Below are positions 26,150 to 32,987 of a stretch of DNA of 43,825 nt, in pieces. The translations under genes were made by a program, and so were the position numbers. Every line of letters begins with the position of its first letter. The stretch's first letter is position 1. Origin of the DNA: Solirubrobacter phytolaccae (GTDB lineage Bacteria; Actinomycetota; Thermoleophilia; Solirubrobacterales; Solirubrobacteraceae); NCBI RefSeq assembly GCF_027587195.1, contig NZ_JAPDDP010000068.1, positions 1 to 43,825 of the forward strand, in the 5' to 3' direction. The notes beneath the pieces are model-generated. The model saw only the letters and a program-made list of their open reading frames with translations. It did not search any database and was not told the origin of the DNA.

Positions 26150-27028
26150 GTCCATCCCGAAGTCCAGGAGGCGCTCGCGGCCGGCAAGCCGGTCGTGGCG
26201 CTCGAGAGCACGATCATCGCCCACGGCCTGCCGCGGCCGGACAACCTGCGCGTCGCGCGCGAGATCGAGGCGACCGTGCGCGAGCACGGCGCCGTCCCCG
26301 CGACGATCGCGATCCTCGCCGGCGAGGTCCACATCGGTCTCGGGGAGGACGCGCTCGAGGCCCTCGCCGCTTCGGGTGAGGTCGCCAAGTGCGGCGTGCG
26401 CGACCTGCCCGCCGTGCTCGCGCGCGGGGAGGACGGGGCGACCACCGTCGCCGCCACCTCGCACCTGGCCGAGCGCGCCGGCATCCGCGTATTCGCCACC
26501 GGCGGGCTCGGCGGTGTGCATCGCGGCGCGGCTTCGACGTTCGACGAGTCGGCCGACCTCGGCACGCTCGCGCGCGTCGGTATCTGCGTCGTCTGCGCGG
26601 GCGTGAAGTCGATCCTCGACATCCCGGCCACGCTCGAGCGGCTGGAGACGCTCAACGTGACCGTGCTCGGCTACGGCACGGACACCTTCCCGGCCTTCTA
26701 CCTGCAGTCGAGCGGCGTGCCGATCACCTGGCGCGTGGACTCCCCGGCCGAGGTCGCCGCGGTGCTGGTCGCGCGGGACGAGGTCGGCGCGCCCGGCTCC
26801 GTCGTCGTCGCCAACCCGCTGGACGAGCCGATGGACGCGGCGCTGCACGACCGCGTCCTGCAGGAAGGCCTGGCGGCCGCCGCGGAGCAGGGCATCCTCG
26901 GCCGCGACGTGACCCCGTTCCTGCTCGAGCGCTTCCACTCGCAGACCGAGGGCGAGAGCCTGCGCGCGAACGTCCGCCTCGTGCTGCGCAACGCCGCGCT
27001 CGCCGCGGAGATCGCGGCGGCGCTGTGA
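26138..27028 (+). CDS. psuG: Pseudouridine-5'-phosphate glycosidase
   Basis: This enzyme of about 296 residues splits pseudouridine 5'-phosphate into uracil and ribose 5-phosphate (and the reverse). Family motifs are present throughout: PVVALESTIIAHGLPRP with the catalytic-type glutamate, GEVHIGL, FATGGLGGVHRGA, VVCAGVKSILDIPATLE with the active-site lysine, LGYGTDTFPAFY and VVANPLDEPM. The start is TTG 26138 or GTG 26144, both within the hairpin at 26121-26149. The stop overlaps the GTG start of the kinase gene, the classic psuG-psuK pairing that salvages pseudouridine from RNA turnover. Confidence 0.94.
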   Translation: MPVRVHPEVQEALAAGKPVVALESTIIAHGLPRPDNLRVAREIEATVREHGAVPATIAILAGEVHIGLGEDALEALAASGEVAKCGVRDLPAVLARGEDGATTVAATSHLAERAGIRVFATGGLGGVHRGAASTFDESADLGTLARVGICVVCAGVKSILDIPATLERLETLNVTVLGYGTDTFPAFYLQSSGVPITWRVDSPAEVAAVLVARDEVGAPGSVVVANPLDEPMDAALHDRVLQEGLAAAAEQGILGRDVTPFLLERFHSQTEGESLRANVRLVLRNAALAAEIAAAL

Positions 27029-27852
27029 CCAGGGTCGTCGTCCTCGGCGACCTCAACGTCGACGTCGTCGCCGTCCAGGAGACGTCGCTCGCGCTCGGCA
27101 GCGACACCACCGCGCGCGTGTCCCTGCGGCCCGGCGGCGGCGGCGCGAACGTCGCCGCGTGGCTGGCCCGGGCGGGGGTGGACGTGACGCTGATCGGCCG
27201 CGTCGGCAAGGACGCGCTCGCGCCCGTCGCGTTGAGCGGCCTGGACGGCGTGAACCTCCAGGTCGTCCACGACCCGCTGCACGCCACCGGCACCTGCGTC
27301 GTGCTCGTCGCACCCGGCGGTGAGCGCACGATGCTCCCCGACCCCGGCGCCAACGACGCGCTGGCGGTGAGCGACCTGCCCCTCCTGGAGGGCGACGTCC
27401 TCCACGTCTCCGGCTACGCGCTCCTGCGCTCGGGCTCACGCGCGGCGGCGCTGACCGCGATCGAGCGCGCGCGGGAAGCGGGCATGAAGATCAGCGTCGA
27501 CCCGGCCTCGGCCGCCCCGCTCAGCAACGACCCCGTCTTCCTCCAGCGGATCGCGCCGATCGACCTGCTGCTCCCGAACGCCGACGAGGCCGCCGTGCTC
27601 GGCCCGCAGATCGACGTCCCGGAGCTCGTCGTCAAGTTCGGCGCCAACGGCGCCCGCTGGACGAACGGGGTGGAGACCGTCGTCGGCCGTGCGGTGCGCG
27701 TGGACCAGGTCGTCGACACCACCGGCGCGGGTGATGCGTTCGCCGCCGGCTTCCTCTCCGTCTGGCCGCACGGCATGGCCGCCGACGCGCTCGCGGCGGG
27801 CGCCAAGTGCGCGGCCAAAGCGGTGTCCCGCATAGGATCGCGCGATGCCTGA
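27025..27852 (+). CDS. psuK: PfkB-family carbohydrate kinase, probable pseudouridine kinase
   Basis: This ribokinase-family enzyme of 275 residues starts at GTG 27025, which overlaps the psuG stop (GTGA). The N-terminal motif LGDLNVDV and the GGGGANVAAWLARAG signature mark the PfkB fold, and DTTGAGDAFAAGF near the C terminus carries the catalytic aspartate and anion hole. Because it directly follows psuG, it most likely phosphorylates pseudouridine to feed the glycosidase. The stop overlaps the original ATG of the phosphatase gene (27845), showing that psuK and the phosphatase were once translationally coupled. Confidence 0.88.
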   Translation: MTRVVVLGDLNVDVVAVQETSLALGSDTTARVSLRPGGGGANVAAWLARAGVDVTLIGRVGKDALAPVALSGLDGVNLQVVHDPLHATGTCVVLVAPGGERTMLPDPGANDALAVSDLPLLEGDVLHVSGYALLRSGSRAAALTAIERAREAGMKISVDPASAAPLSNDPVFLQRIAPIDLLLPNADEAAVLGPQIDVPELVVKFGANGARWTNGVETVVGRAVRVDQVVDTTGAGDAFAAGFLSVWPHGMAADALAAGAKCAAKAVSRIGSRDA

Positions 27853-27858
27853 GGCCCG

Positions 27859-27891
27859 GATCCTGTTCGTCTGCATGGGCAACATCTGCCG
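27859..27891 (+). repeat. attL core, 33-bp direct repeat
   Basis: These 33 bases are identical to 42990-43022 and encode the phosphatase segment ILFVCMGNICR. The sequences diverge immediately on both sides. This is the left attachment site of the element. Confidence 0.95.
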
Positions 27892-27991
27892 GGGACCACG
27901 CTGGGCAGGCGCTTTCGGCTCTAGGGCACCGATGCAACTCCGCTGGGGTCCGGCTGGGTCCGGGGGAGTCGAGGGGTTGTTGCCCCGTGAT

Positions 27992-28005
27992 TGTCCCGCG
28001 GGACA
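27992..28005. promoter_or_regulatory. Perfect palindrome TGTCCCGCGGGACA near attL
   Basis: This 14-bp perfect palindrome lies about 100 bp inside attL and 39 bp before the RelA/SpoT-domain gene. Two TGTCCCGT copies occur near attR (42926-42945) and a TGCCCCGT lies 11 bp to its left. It may be an integrase or excisionase arm site, or an operator over a weak promoter (TTAGAC at 28026-28031 as -10). Confidence 0.5.
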
Positions 28006-28044
28006 GCACGTCGCGTAGCGATCTCTTAGACTCGCGACCCTTCC

Positions 28045-28797
28045 GTGCCACCCGAGCTACTGAGAGCCCACGAGATCTCCAATGCGCGGATGGATCGCGC
28101 GGGGAAGGCGATGCGTCAGTGGTTGGCGGACGGGTCTGGCCCGATCGAGGATGAGGTTCTCATCCAGGGCCTGTGGGATCTGTTCGGATGGCGTGAGGGC
28201 TTCCAGCGTCCTCTCTCGAAGGTGGCCAACGGCCTGCGCTCGTTCGTGAAGTCTGAGTGCGGACTTGTGGCAGGCGAGCGTCCGCCGGTGGGACAACGGC
28301 TCAAGCGCGTGCCTCAGATCATCACAAAGCTGGGCCGTTACCCGGGAATGAAGCTCAGTCGTATGCAGGACATCGGCGGGTGTCGAGCGATCTTGTCGAA
28401 CTCCGCTGAAGTCGCTGGCGTGCGCGCTCGCATTGAGCATCGATGGCAAGTCCTAGGAGAGGTCCACGACTACACCGTCAATCCCCAGCCTTCGGGATAT
28501 CGGGCGGTGCACATCAACGTGATGCGCGACAATCATCGGATCGAGATCCAGTTGCGCACCCCTCGGCAGCACGAGTGGGCGACGGTCGTCGAACGTACAG
28601 GCTTGCGGCTGCGGATGCCCCTCAAAGAGGGAGGGGGCGATGCCAACCTACTCCGGTACTTTGAGCTGGCGGCTCGCGGCCTTGCGCTTGAGGAATCAGG
28701 GCAGCAGCCCGATAAAGGGTTCTTAGATGATTTTGCCGAAGCCCGCGAGCGCGTGCGACACTTCTTCAGGTACCCGACCGGCGAGGCCACAGAATGA
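28045..28797 (+). CDS. RelA/SpoT-domain alarmone synthetase-like protein (candidate toxSAS)
   Basis: This stand-alone (p)ppGpp-synthetase-type domain protein has 250 residues and no HD hydrolase domain and no TGS or ACT domain. Synthetase motifs are intact: KRVPQIITKL, RMQDIGGCRA (D109, R114), the G-loop SGYRAVHINV (Y152, H156) and IEIQLRT with catalytic-type E167. An N-terminal helical extension of about 80 residues precedes the domain. Toxic small alarmone synthetases (toxSAS, including CapRel types) in prophages use this architecture to make alarmones or modify tRNA and stop growth on phage infection. It begins with GTG 28045, is the first gene inside attL, and is followed after 19 nt by an 80-residue protein that could be its antitoxin. 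Toxicity is inferred. Confidence 0.85.
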   Translation: MPPELLRAHEISNARMDRAGKAMRQWLADGSGPIEDEVLIQGLWDLFGWREGFQRPLSKVANGLRSFVKSECGLVAGERPPVGQRLKRVPQIITKLGRYPGMKLSRMQDIGGCRAILSNSAEVAGVRARIEHRWQVLGEVHDYTVNPQPSGYRAVHINVMRDNHRIEIQLRTPRQHEWATVVERTGLRLRMPLKEGGGDANLLRYFELAARGLALEESGQQPDKGFLDDFAEARERVRHFFRYPTGEATE

Positions 28798-28816
28798 TGC
28801 GCAAGGTCACCAACCC

Positions 28817-29059
28817 ATGAAGCACTTCTTGCTCACGTTCAACCTGGTGGAGGGCCGGGTGACGGAGCTCAAGACCTTCGCGGACAGCGCTGCTGCTGGC
28901 CGCGCGTACGTGCACGCCGAGCGAAAGAACGCTGGCGATCCCGATCGTGAGATCGTCCTCGTAGGGGCCGACTCGCTCGCGACCCTGAAGATGACTCACG
29001 CGCACTACTTCGGTGACGAGGCCGGAGAGTCGACGTCGCCGTACCTCGCCGGCGTCTAA
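28817..29059 (+). CDS. Small protein downstream of RelA/SpoT gene, candidate antitoxin
   Basis: The protein has 80 residues (MKHFLLTFNLVEGRV...) with alternating beta/alpha character and a conserved-looking LVGADSLATLKMTHAHYF segment. I do not recognise a named family. It sits 19 nt after the alarmone synthetase-like gene and the pair is closed by a strong hairpin at 29091-29119, so the two form a bicistronic unit. The size and position suit an antitoxin or an accessory subunit. That role rests on context only. Confidence 0.7.
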   Translation: MKHFLLTFNLVEGRVTELKTFADSAAAGRAYVHAERKNAGDPDREIVLVGADSLATLKMTHAHYFGDEAGESTSPYLAGV

Positions 29060-29090
29060 GCAGCTAACCCAAGCCCTACGCCCGAGTTCA

Positions 29091-29119
29091 GGGGCCCGTG
29101 ACCCTTGGTCGCGGGCCCC
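29091..29119 (+). terminator. GC-rich hairpin closing the RelA/SpoT operon
   Basis: A 13-bp stem (GGGGCCCGTGACC / GGTCGCGGGCCCC, one T-G wobble) with a CTT loop lies between two convergent units. No long T-run follows. It may work in both directions. Confidence 0.65.
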
Positions 29120-29142
29120 GGTCGTTCGTCGCAGACCCTCCG

Positions 29143-29475
29143 CTAGGCGTGAGCAAGGGCGGAGAATTCCGATGTGGCCTGCGTATCGTTGGCACGTTGC
29201 AGCGCCCATGCGATCAGCGCAAGCCGCTCAACAAGCTCTGGAGAGTCGTCCAACGGCTCGGTACGGTACGGCTCGAGTTCGTCGGCGAGCTGCTCTAGCT
29301 CTCCGCGGATGTTGGCGAACACCTCGGGAACTACGCGCGCGACCGCGCTTGGCAGCTCCGGGTCGCTGGCAAGTTCTCGCAGCATCTCGATCACCTCAGG
29401 TCTCCGGGCGATCACGTCCGGTTCTCCGACCGCCTCAGCGGCCGCGGTGCTGAGAATGCGCGCATGGTGATCCAT
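29143..29475 (-). CDS. Hypothetical protein, alpha-helical
   Basis: The protein has 110 residues, is acidic and is predicted mostly helical (RRPEVIEMLRELASDPELPSAVARVV, FANIRGELEQLADELEP). Family not recognised. ATG 29475 is chosen because it is preceded by AGGA about 10 nt upstream and the upstream extension of the frame is unlike protein. It runs opposite to the main element operon and may be co-transcribed with the gene ending at 29535. No membrane segment or known catalytic motif is seen. Confidence 0.6.
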   Translation of the reverse strand: MDHHARILSTAAAEAVGEPDVIARRPEVIEMLRELASDPELPSAVARVVPEVFANIRGELEQLADELEPYRTEPLDDSPELVERLALIAWALQRANDTQATSEFSALAHA

Positions 29476-29534
29476 GCTCAGGAATCCTAACCCGTAGGCC
29501 AAGACTTTACGCCCCCAGAAAGTCGTGGATCGGT

Positions 29535-30134
29535 CTAAATGCGCGCAAAGAGGGCGCGGATGTCCGTCAGGCGACCGCGGGCGTGGGTAGGCGCGACCGG
29601 AAAGGGCTGGTTCTGAGTTACCTGCCACACGTTGACCAGGGTCGTGCTGCCCGAGCCGTAGCGCGCGTCCGCTGCTTCAAGGATCGGGAGAGCGATCATC
29701 TCGGCAGACGACTGCCTCAGTCGAAGCTCGTCCCACAGGACAATCCTGGCCTCTGAGCCGCCGGCGCCATCATCGACGACGGCGTGCGAGATCGCGCGGA
29801 CACCATGCCCCGGGCCGAATGGCACGGTGAGCTTGACGTCGATTCCGTCGACTCGTGGGGGCATCCCCGCGGCGGCGTCCCAAGCTATGTAGCGCTCAAG
29901 TGCTTTCCGGAGCGCTCTGGCTACGGGCCACGCTGGCCCGCCCGCATACTTGGCGACCTTGCGGTCGAAGTACACCAGCGCGTGCCCCGGCGGATCGCGG
30001 TGAACCTTCCTGAGGGCGCAGTGAGCGACGGACGACAGCCCCATGATCACCGGCTCGACGTTGGGCGCGACGCCCGGCGTGATGTGGGCCCCCCGGGCGG
30101 CCCGCGTGAACTCGGCCTGCGATAGCTCCGGCAT
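29535..30134 (-). CDS. Hypothetical protein, mixed alpha/beta
   Basis: The protein has 199 residues with no recognised family. The sequence has clear protein character: VYFDRKVAKYAGG, VDGIDVKLTVPFGPGHGVRAISHAVVDDG, and a C-terminal TTLVNVWQVTQNQPF segment. No signal peptide or membrane helix is seen. It starts with ATG 30134 on the minus strand and is followed after 59 nt by another unknown gene, so the two may form cargo transcribed against the phage-type genes. Genes in this position of phage satellites often serve phage interference, but nothing in the sequence proves this. Confidence 0.62.
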   Translation of the reverse strand: MPELSQAEFTRAARGAHITPGVAPNVEPVIMGLSSVAHCALRKVHRDPPGHALVYFDRKVAKYAGGPAWPVARALRKALERYIAWDAAAGMPPRVDGIDVKLTVPFGPGHGVRAISHAVVDDGAGGSEARIVLWDELRLRQSSAEMIALPILEAADARYGSGSTTLVNVWQVTQNQPFPVAPTHARGRLTDIRALFARI

Positions 30135-30339
30135 ACGGGATCAAATATCAGACCTCGACTGGGAAGTCATTGCGTACTAGACGATGCGGTGGCGTGCCGA
30201 ACGGTACGCGTAAGTGTGACGCCCGGGTTGACGGCCGCGTGATGCTGGGAAAGCGGCTCGAGTGATGACGCCGGGTCCCCTAGCGAATCCCCTACTTGCA
30301 GGATGCCGGCGGCGAGGTTGGCGGGTGATCATCGCCGGC

Positions 30340-30516
30340 ATGGAACTCGACGATGTTGTGGATGCAGCGGTGGCGGTTGCGAGACGACACCCTGACTGGC
30401 CCTTGGACATCATCGGCGCCGCGGCGGCAGCGCTAGATGAGCTTGGCCCCCGAGAGGATGTGGAGGGCACGATTGAGCGTGTCGCCGCATTTCTTGCGAG
30501 AGGCGACCTCGGTTAG
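30340..30516 (+). CDS. Small hypothetical protein
   Basis: This short acidic helical protein has 58 residues (MELDDVVDAAVAVARRHPDWPL...). GTG 30325 would give five more residues and has a GAGG upstream, so the start is uncertain. No family recognised. It is isolated between minus-strand genes and ends just before a convergent-terminator-like inverted repeat. Coding is supported only by composition and length, so this is a moderate call. Confidence 0.45.
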   Translation: MELDDVVDAAVAVARRHPDWPLDIIGAAAAALDELGPREDVEGTIERVAAFLARGDLG

Positions 30517-30538
30517 CGTTCGCGGCGGGGGGCGCGAT

Positions 30539-30567
30539 TAGCTGCCTAGGTTCCCAAGGTACAGCTA
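30539..30567. terminator. Imperfect inverted repeat between convergent genes
   Basis: TAGCTG and CAGCTA ends enclose a partly complementary core between the stops of the small plus-strand gene and the minus-strand gene ending at 30565. The place fits a two-way terminator; the fold is modest. Confidence 0.35.
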
Positions 30568-31110
30568 GCCCGGCGCGTAGTTAGCCAGGGCAGGCAGGCG
30601 TTCCACCAGCTTCCGGATGTATGCCCATGAGTAGCCGAGATCGTCGGCCACTAGGGTGCTCGCGGGCTCACCGCGGCGCGCCGAACCCAGTCGGTGAGCG
30701 AGCGCCTCGACAGCGAGCGAGACCGTCGCAGGGTTTGGACCGCGCGCTCGCTCCCCGCGCCGGCCATACCGGGGATTCCCGCCGACCGGGGCCATGACGC
30801 CCCAGAGCCCGTTCTCCAGGCGTTGGCGGATGATGGAGGCGAAGAAGTCGATCTCGTCGAATGTGAAGACCTTCAGGGACTCTGCCGTCATCAGCACGCA
30901 TCGTCCGTAGCGAAGCTGGTCATCCGCGAGCCGCAGGTCGGCGAGCGCGAGCAGGGCGTCACGCACGACGACGTGCCGTAGCAGTCCGACGCGAAGGTCG
31001 CTGATCGCGCTCTCGAGCGGCACGTCGATGAGGTTCGGAGTCGGCGGCAGCGGCGGCCCGACGTTAAGTGTCACACCGCGCTGCGCGCTCGTCTCCAGGC
31101 TCCGGCCCAT
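30565..31110 (-). CDS. Hypothetical protein with possible C-terminal HTH
   Basis: This protein of 181 residues has no recognised family. The C-terminal part (ATVSLAVEALAHRL, LVADDLGYSWAYIRKLVERL) resembles a helix-turn-helix, while the N-terminal half is alpha/beta. GTG 31131 is an alternative start. ATG 31110 overlaps the ATG of the divergent XRE gene within one CATG, so the pair shares its start point and the promoters must lie in coding DNA. It may be the partner regulator in a divergent switch with the XRE protein, but this is speculative. Confidence 0.58.
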   Translation of the reverse strand: MGRSLETSAQRGVTLNVGPPLPPTPNLIDVPLESAISDLRVGLLRHVVVRDALLALADLRLADDQLRYGRCVLMTAESLKVFTFDEIDFFASIIRQRLENGLWGVMAPVGGNPRYGRRGERARGPNPATVSLAVEALAHRLGSARRGEPASTLVADDLGYSWAYIRKLVERLPALANYAPG

Positions 31111-31330
31111 GAGCGCTAACGATACGTCCACCAGCGGCGTTCGAGAGCAGCGTCGGGCCGCAGGGCTTTCTCAGCAGCAACTCGCAACTCGTGCTGGGTG
31201 CTCGGTCAGCATGGTTCGACTCGTCGAGTCGGGCTACCGACCTGAAGGCCCGAGCGCCGTTCTTGGACGTATCGAGGCCGCCTTGACGGCCGACGGCTCG
31301 GAGGGCGCCGCGCATGGCCACGATCACTGA
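31109..31330 (+). CDS. XRE-family HTH regulator
   Basis: This is a minimal Cro/CI-type DNA-binding protein of 73 residues. The HTH is clear: VREQRRAAGLSQQQLATRAGCSVSMVRLVESG. No effector or protease domain is attached, so it resembles Cro or a satellite repressor rather than CI. It starts the main plus-strand operon, overlaps the next gene by 17 nt, and is divergent from the unknown gene at 30565-31110. The TTGCGT/ACGCAA palindromes near 39805 are possible binding sites. Confidence 0.85.
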   Translation: MSANDTSTSGVREQRRAAGLSQQQLATRAGCSVSMVRLVESGYRPEGPSAVLGRIEAALTADGSEGAAHGHDH

Positions 31331-31529
31331 TCGGACGGCCAGAGTTCCTCGGCTCGCCCTGTCCGTCAGTGAGGCGTGCGAGGCGATCGGCTGCGGGTGG
31401 GACTTCTTCAACGCGCACGTAGCGCCGGATCTGAGGATCGTCCGACGCGGGAGTAAGAAGCTCATCGCCATAACCGAGCTGCAGCGCTGGCTGGACGAGA
31501 ACGCCGAGCGCGTGCTGGAGGGCGCGTGA
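31314..31529 (+). CDS. Excisionase-like HTH protein (copy 1)
   Basis: This MerR/excisionase-type winged helix has 71 residues. LALSVSEACEAIGCGWDFFNAHVAPDLRIVRRGSKKLIAITELQRWLDEN has the usual layout of a helix-turn-helix, a wing with RIVRRG, and the terminal ELxRWLDE. It is a clear paralogue of the protein encoded beside the integrase (41489-41725), with more than half of the aligned residues the same by eye. This copy overlaps the replication-type gene (GTGA, 31526-31529), so it probably regulates or aids replication rather than excision. Confidence 0.8.
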   Translation: MATITDRTARVPRLALSVSEACEAIGCGWDFFNAHVAPDLRIVRRGSKKLIAITELQRWLDENAERVLEGA

Positions 31530-32653
31530 GTCGCTATCAACGCGTTCCGGTAGCGCTTTGGCGTGAGGCATGGTTTCGCGTGGCCAGTGACGACGCGCGC
31601 GTCGCGGCCTTCTACCTGATGACGTGTACGCACCGAACGTCGGAGGGTTTGTTCTTCCTGCCGGGTGCCTACGCGAGCGCTGATCTCGGGTGGACGCCTG
31701 AACGCTTTGGCGAAGCCTTGTCGGAGCTGTTGCGGCATGGCTTTGTCGAGTACGACCGGACAGCCGACGTCTGCCTGCTTGTCGACGCTCTGGTGTGGCA
31801 AGCGCCAGCCCACGGCAACGCCGTGAAGGCGGCCGTCAAGGCGCTCCGTGAACTGCCGCAAACCCCACTACTGGGGCGGCTGTATCGGCGATGCGTGGAA
31901 ATCGGTGGCGACGGCTGCGAACGCTTCCGGCAAGGCTTGATTGAAGGCTTCGCCGAGTCGTTGGGGGAAGGAATTGCGGAACCACCCTCCCCTTCACTAG
32001 CACTTCCACGAGCACCATCTCCCTCTCCGGGCGCAGCCGATTCTGAGAGAGAGGATGCATCCCGGATCTGCACACTGCTCGCGGATCAGCTCCTACGAGC
32101 GGACATGAAGGCTCGCCCTGCGAAGGCGAGCGCGGAGTGGATCGCGGCGGCGACGGCGCTGCTCGACGAGGACGACCGGACGGTGGAGGAGGTCGAGACG
32201 GCGTTGAGCTTCGTCGAGGGCGACGACTTCTGGCGTCCGCGTATTCAGTCGCCGGCCCTGCTGCGGAAGCACTTCGCGCAGTTGCTGGCTCGTGCGATGG
32301 CGACCCCGGAGGTTGCGGACATCGCAGAGAAGCGAGCTGCGGTCGAGCGAGCGCAAGTCGCGGCTGGGGCGCTGAGTGATCCCGGTGACGTGGAGCGTTC
32401 CGACTGGGCAAGGCTGCACCCAGCACTCGAAGGGGCTTGCCAGGAGGCGCAGGCTGCGGCTCACGTCTCGGAGATGGCGCTCGTCGGCGTGGACGCTGAC
32501 GGCGTTCTTGTGGTTGACGCTCCGGACGCGGCTTGGCGGTGGGCCTCTCGGCGGTTCACCGGTCCGATGCTGGAGTGGGCGAAGAGCGTGGGGGTGCGGG
32601 CTCGTCTTGCGTCGAAGGACGAGCACGATGGCCGTCGGGGGGCAGCGGCGTGA
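31526..32653 (+). CDS. Probable replication initiator / replisome organiser
   Basis: The protein has 375 residues. The N-terminal 110 residues resemble a replisome-organiser winged helix (FYLMTCTHRTSEGLFFLPGAYASADLGWTPERFGEALSELLRHGFVEYD), as in phage replication proteins with DnaD-like partners. A proline/serine linker (about 152-173) follows. The C-terminal segment ALVGVDADGVLVVDAPDAAWRWASRRF resembles the DnaA N-terminal domain found at the end of some phage and plasmid initiators. It is translationally coupled on both sides (GTGA overlaps). Autonomous replication of the excised element is therefore plausible. The family call is by layout, not by search. Confidence 0.65.
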   Translation: MSRYQRVPVALWREAWFRVASDDARVAAFYLMTCTHRTSEGLFFLPGAYASADLGWTPERFGEALSELLRHGFVEYDRTADVCLLVDALVWQAPAHGNAVKAAVKALRELPQTPLLGRLYRRCVEIGGDGCERFRQGLIEGFAESLGEGIAEPPSPSLALPRAPSPSPGAADSEREDASRICTLLADQLLRADMKARPAKASAEWIAAATALLDEDDRTVEEVETALSFVEGDDFWRPRIQSPALLRKHFAQLLARAMATPEVADIAEKRAAVERAQVAAGALSDPGDVERSDWARLHPALEGACQEAQAAAHVSEMALVGVDADGVLVVDAPDAAWRWASRRFTGPMLEWAKSVGVRARLASKDEHDGRRGAAA

Positions 32654-32907
32654 CCGTGATCGAAGGTGCGCACCGCGTGGCACGCCGTGTGAACACGTAC
32701 GGTCGGCTGGACCTCGAGCATGAAGTGAGCGAGCTCGTGCGCTTCGGGATGCACGAGGAGGATGCTCGACGCGCCGTAGACCTGTGCGCGGTGCGCGGGA
32801 CGGTTCTCAAGCGCACCGACAACAGCTGCGTGTTCTTGCTGCGGCCGCCTGACTGGCGCGCCGAGCTCGCCGCCATCGACGAGATCGAAACCGGAGAGCC
32901 GGCATGA
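32650..32907 (+). CDS. Hypothetical protein in replication cluster
   Basis: This basic-to-acidic small protein has 85 residues (VTVIEGAHRVARRVNTYGRLDLEHEV...). GTG 32650 overlaps the stop of the replication-type gene, and its own stop overlaps the 27-residue microprotein start (ATGA, 32904-32907). No family recognised. The segment VRFGMHEEDARRAVDLCAV has helical character. Its tight coupling suggests a replication accessory role, which is inference only. Confidence 0.65.
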   Translation: MTVIEGAHRVARRVNTYGRLDLEHEVSELVRFGMHEEDARRAVDLCAVRGTVLKRTDNSCVFLLRPPDWRAELAAIDEIETGEPA

Positions 32908-32987
32908 CCCTTTTCTCCGCTCGGCTCTTCGACGCCGCGAGGCTGCGCGGCAGAGCCAATGAGAGTTCTTCTTGGGAGGCGACATGA
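32904..32987 (+). CDS. 27-residue microprotein or translational coupler
   Basis: An open frame of 28 codons including stop fits exactly between two genes: its ATG overlaps the previous stop (ATGA 32904-32907) and its stop overlaps the next start (ATGA 32984-32987). The peptide begins MTLFSARLFDAARLRGR and is amphipathic and basic. A GGGAGG before 32984 shows that the next gene also has its own ribosome-binding site. It could be a real peptide or a means to carry ribosomes along the operon. Confidence 0.45.
   Translation: MTLFSARLFDAARLRGRANESSSWEAT

Larger units (their letters stand above)
27845..28018 (+). pseudogene. 5' remnant of LMW phosphatase gene at attL
   Basis: The first 15-16 codons (start ATG 27845, ILFVCMGNICR) match the intact phosphatase at 42976-43455, after which the frame runs into element DNA and ends at TAG 28016. 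The catalytic CX5R loop is coded, but the rest of the enzyme is missing. The 57-residue product should be inactive. The ATG overlaps the psuK stop and so marks the pre-integration arrangement. Confidence 0.9.

Noticed and set aside
27859-27891. Integration into a tRNA gene
   Set aside because: No tRNA-like cloverleaf is seen near either repeat; the repeat codes the phosphatase P-loop.
30177-30470. Minus-strand Ser/Ala/Pro-rich frame of 97 codons
   Set aside because: Low-complexity sequence; the plus-strand frame at 30340-30516 has better protein character.
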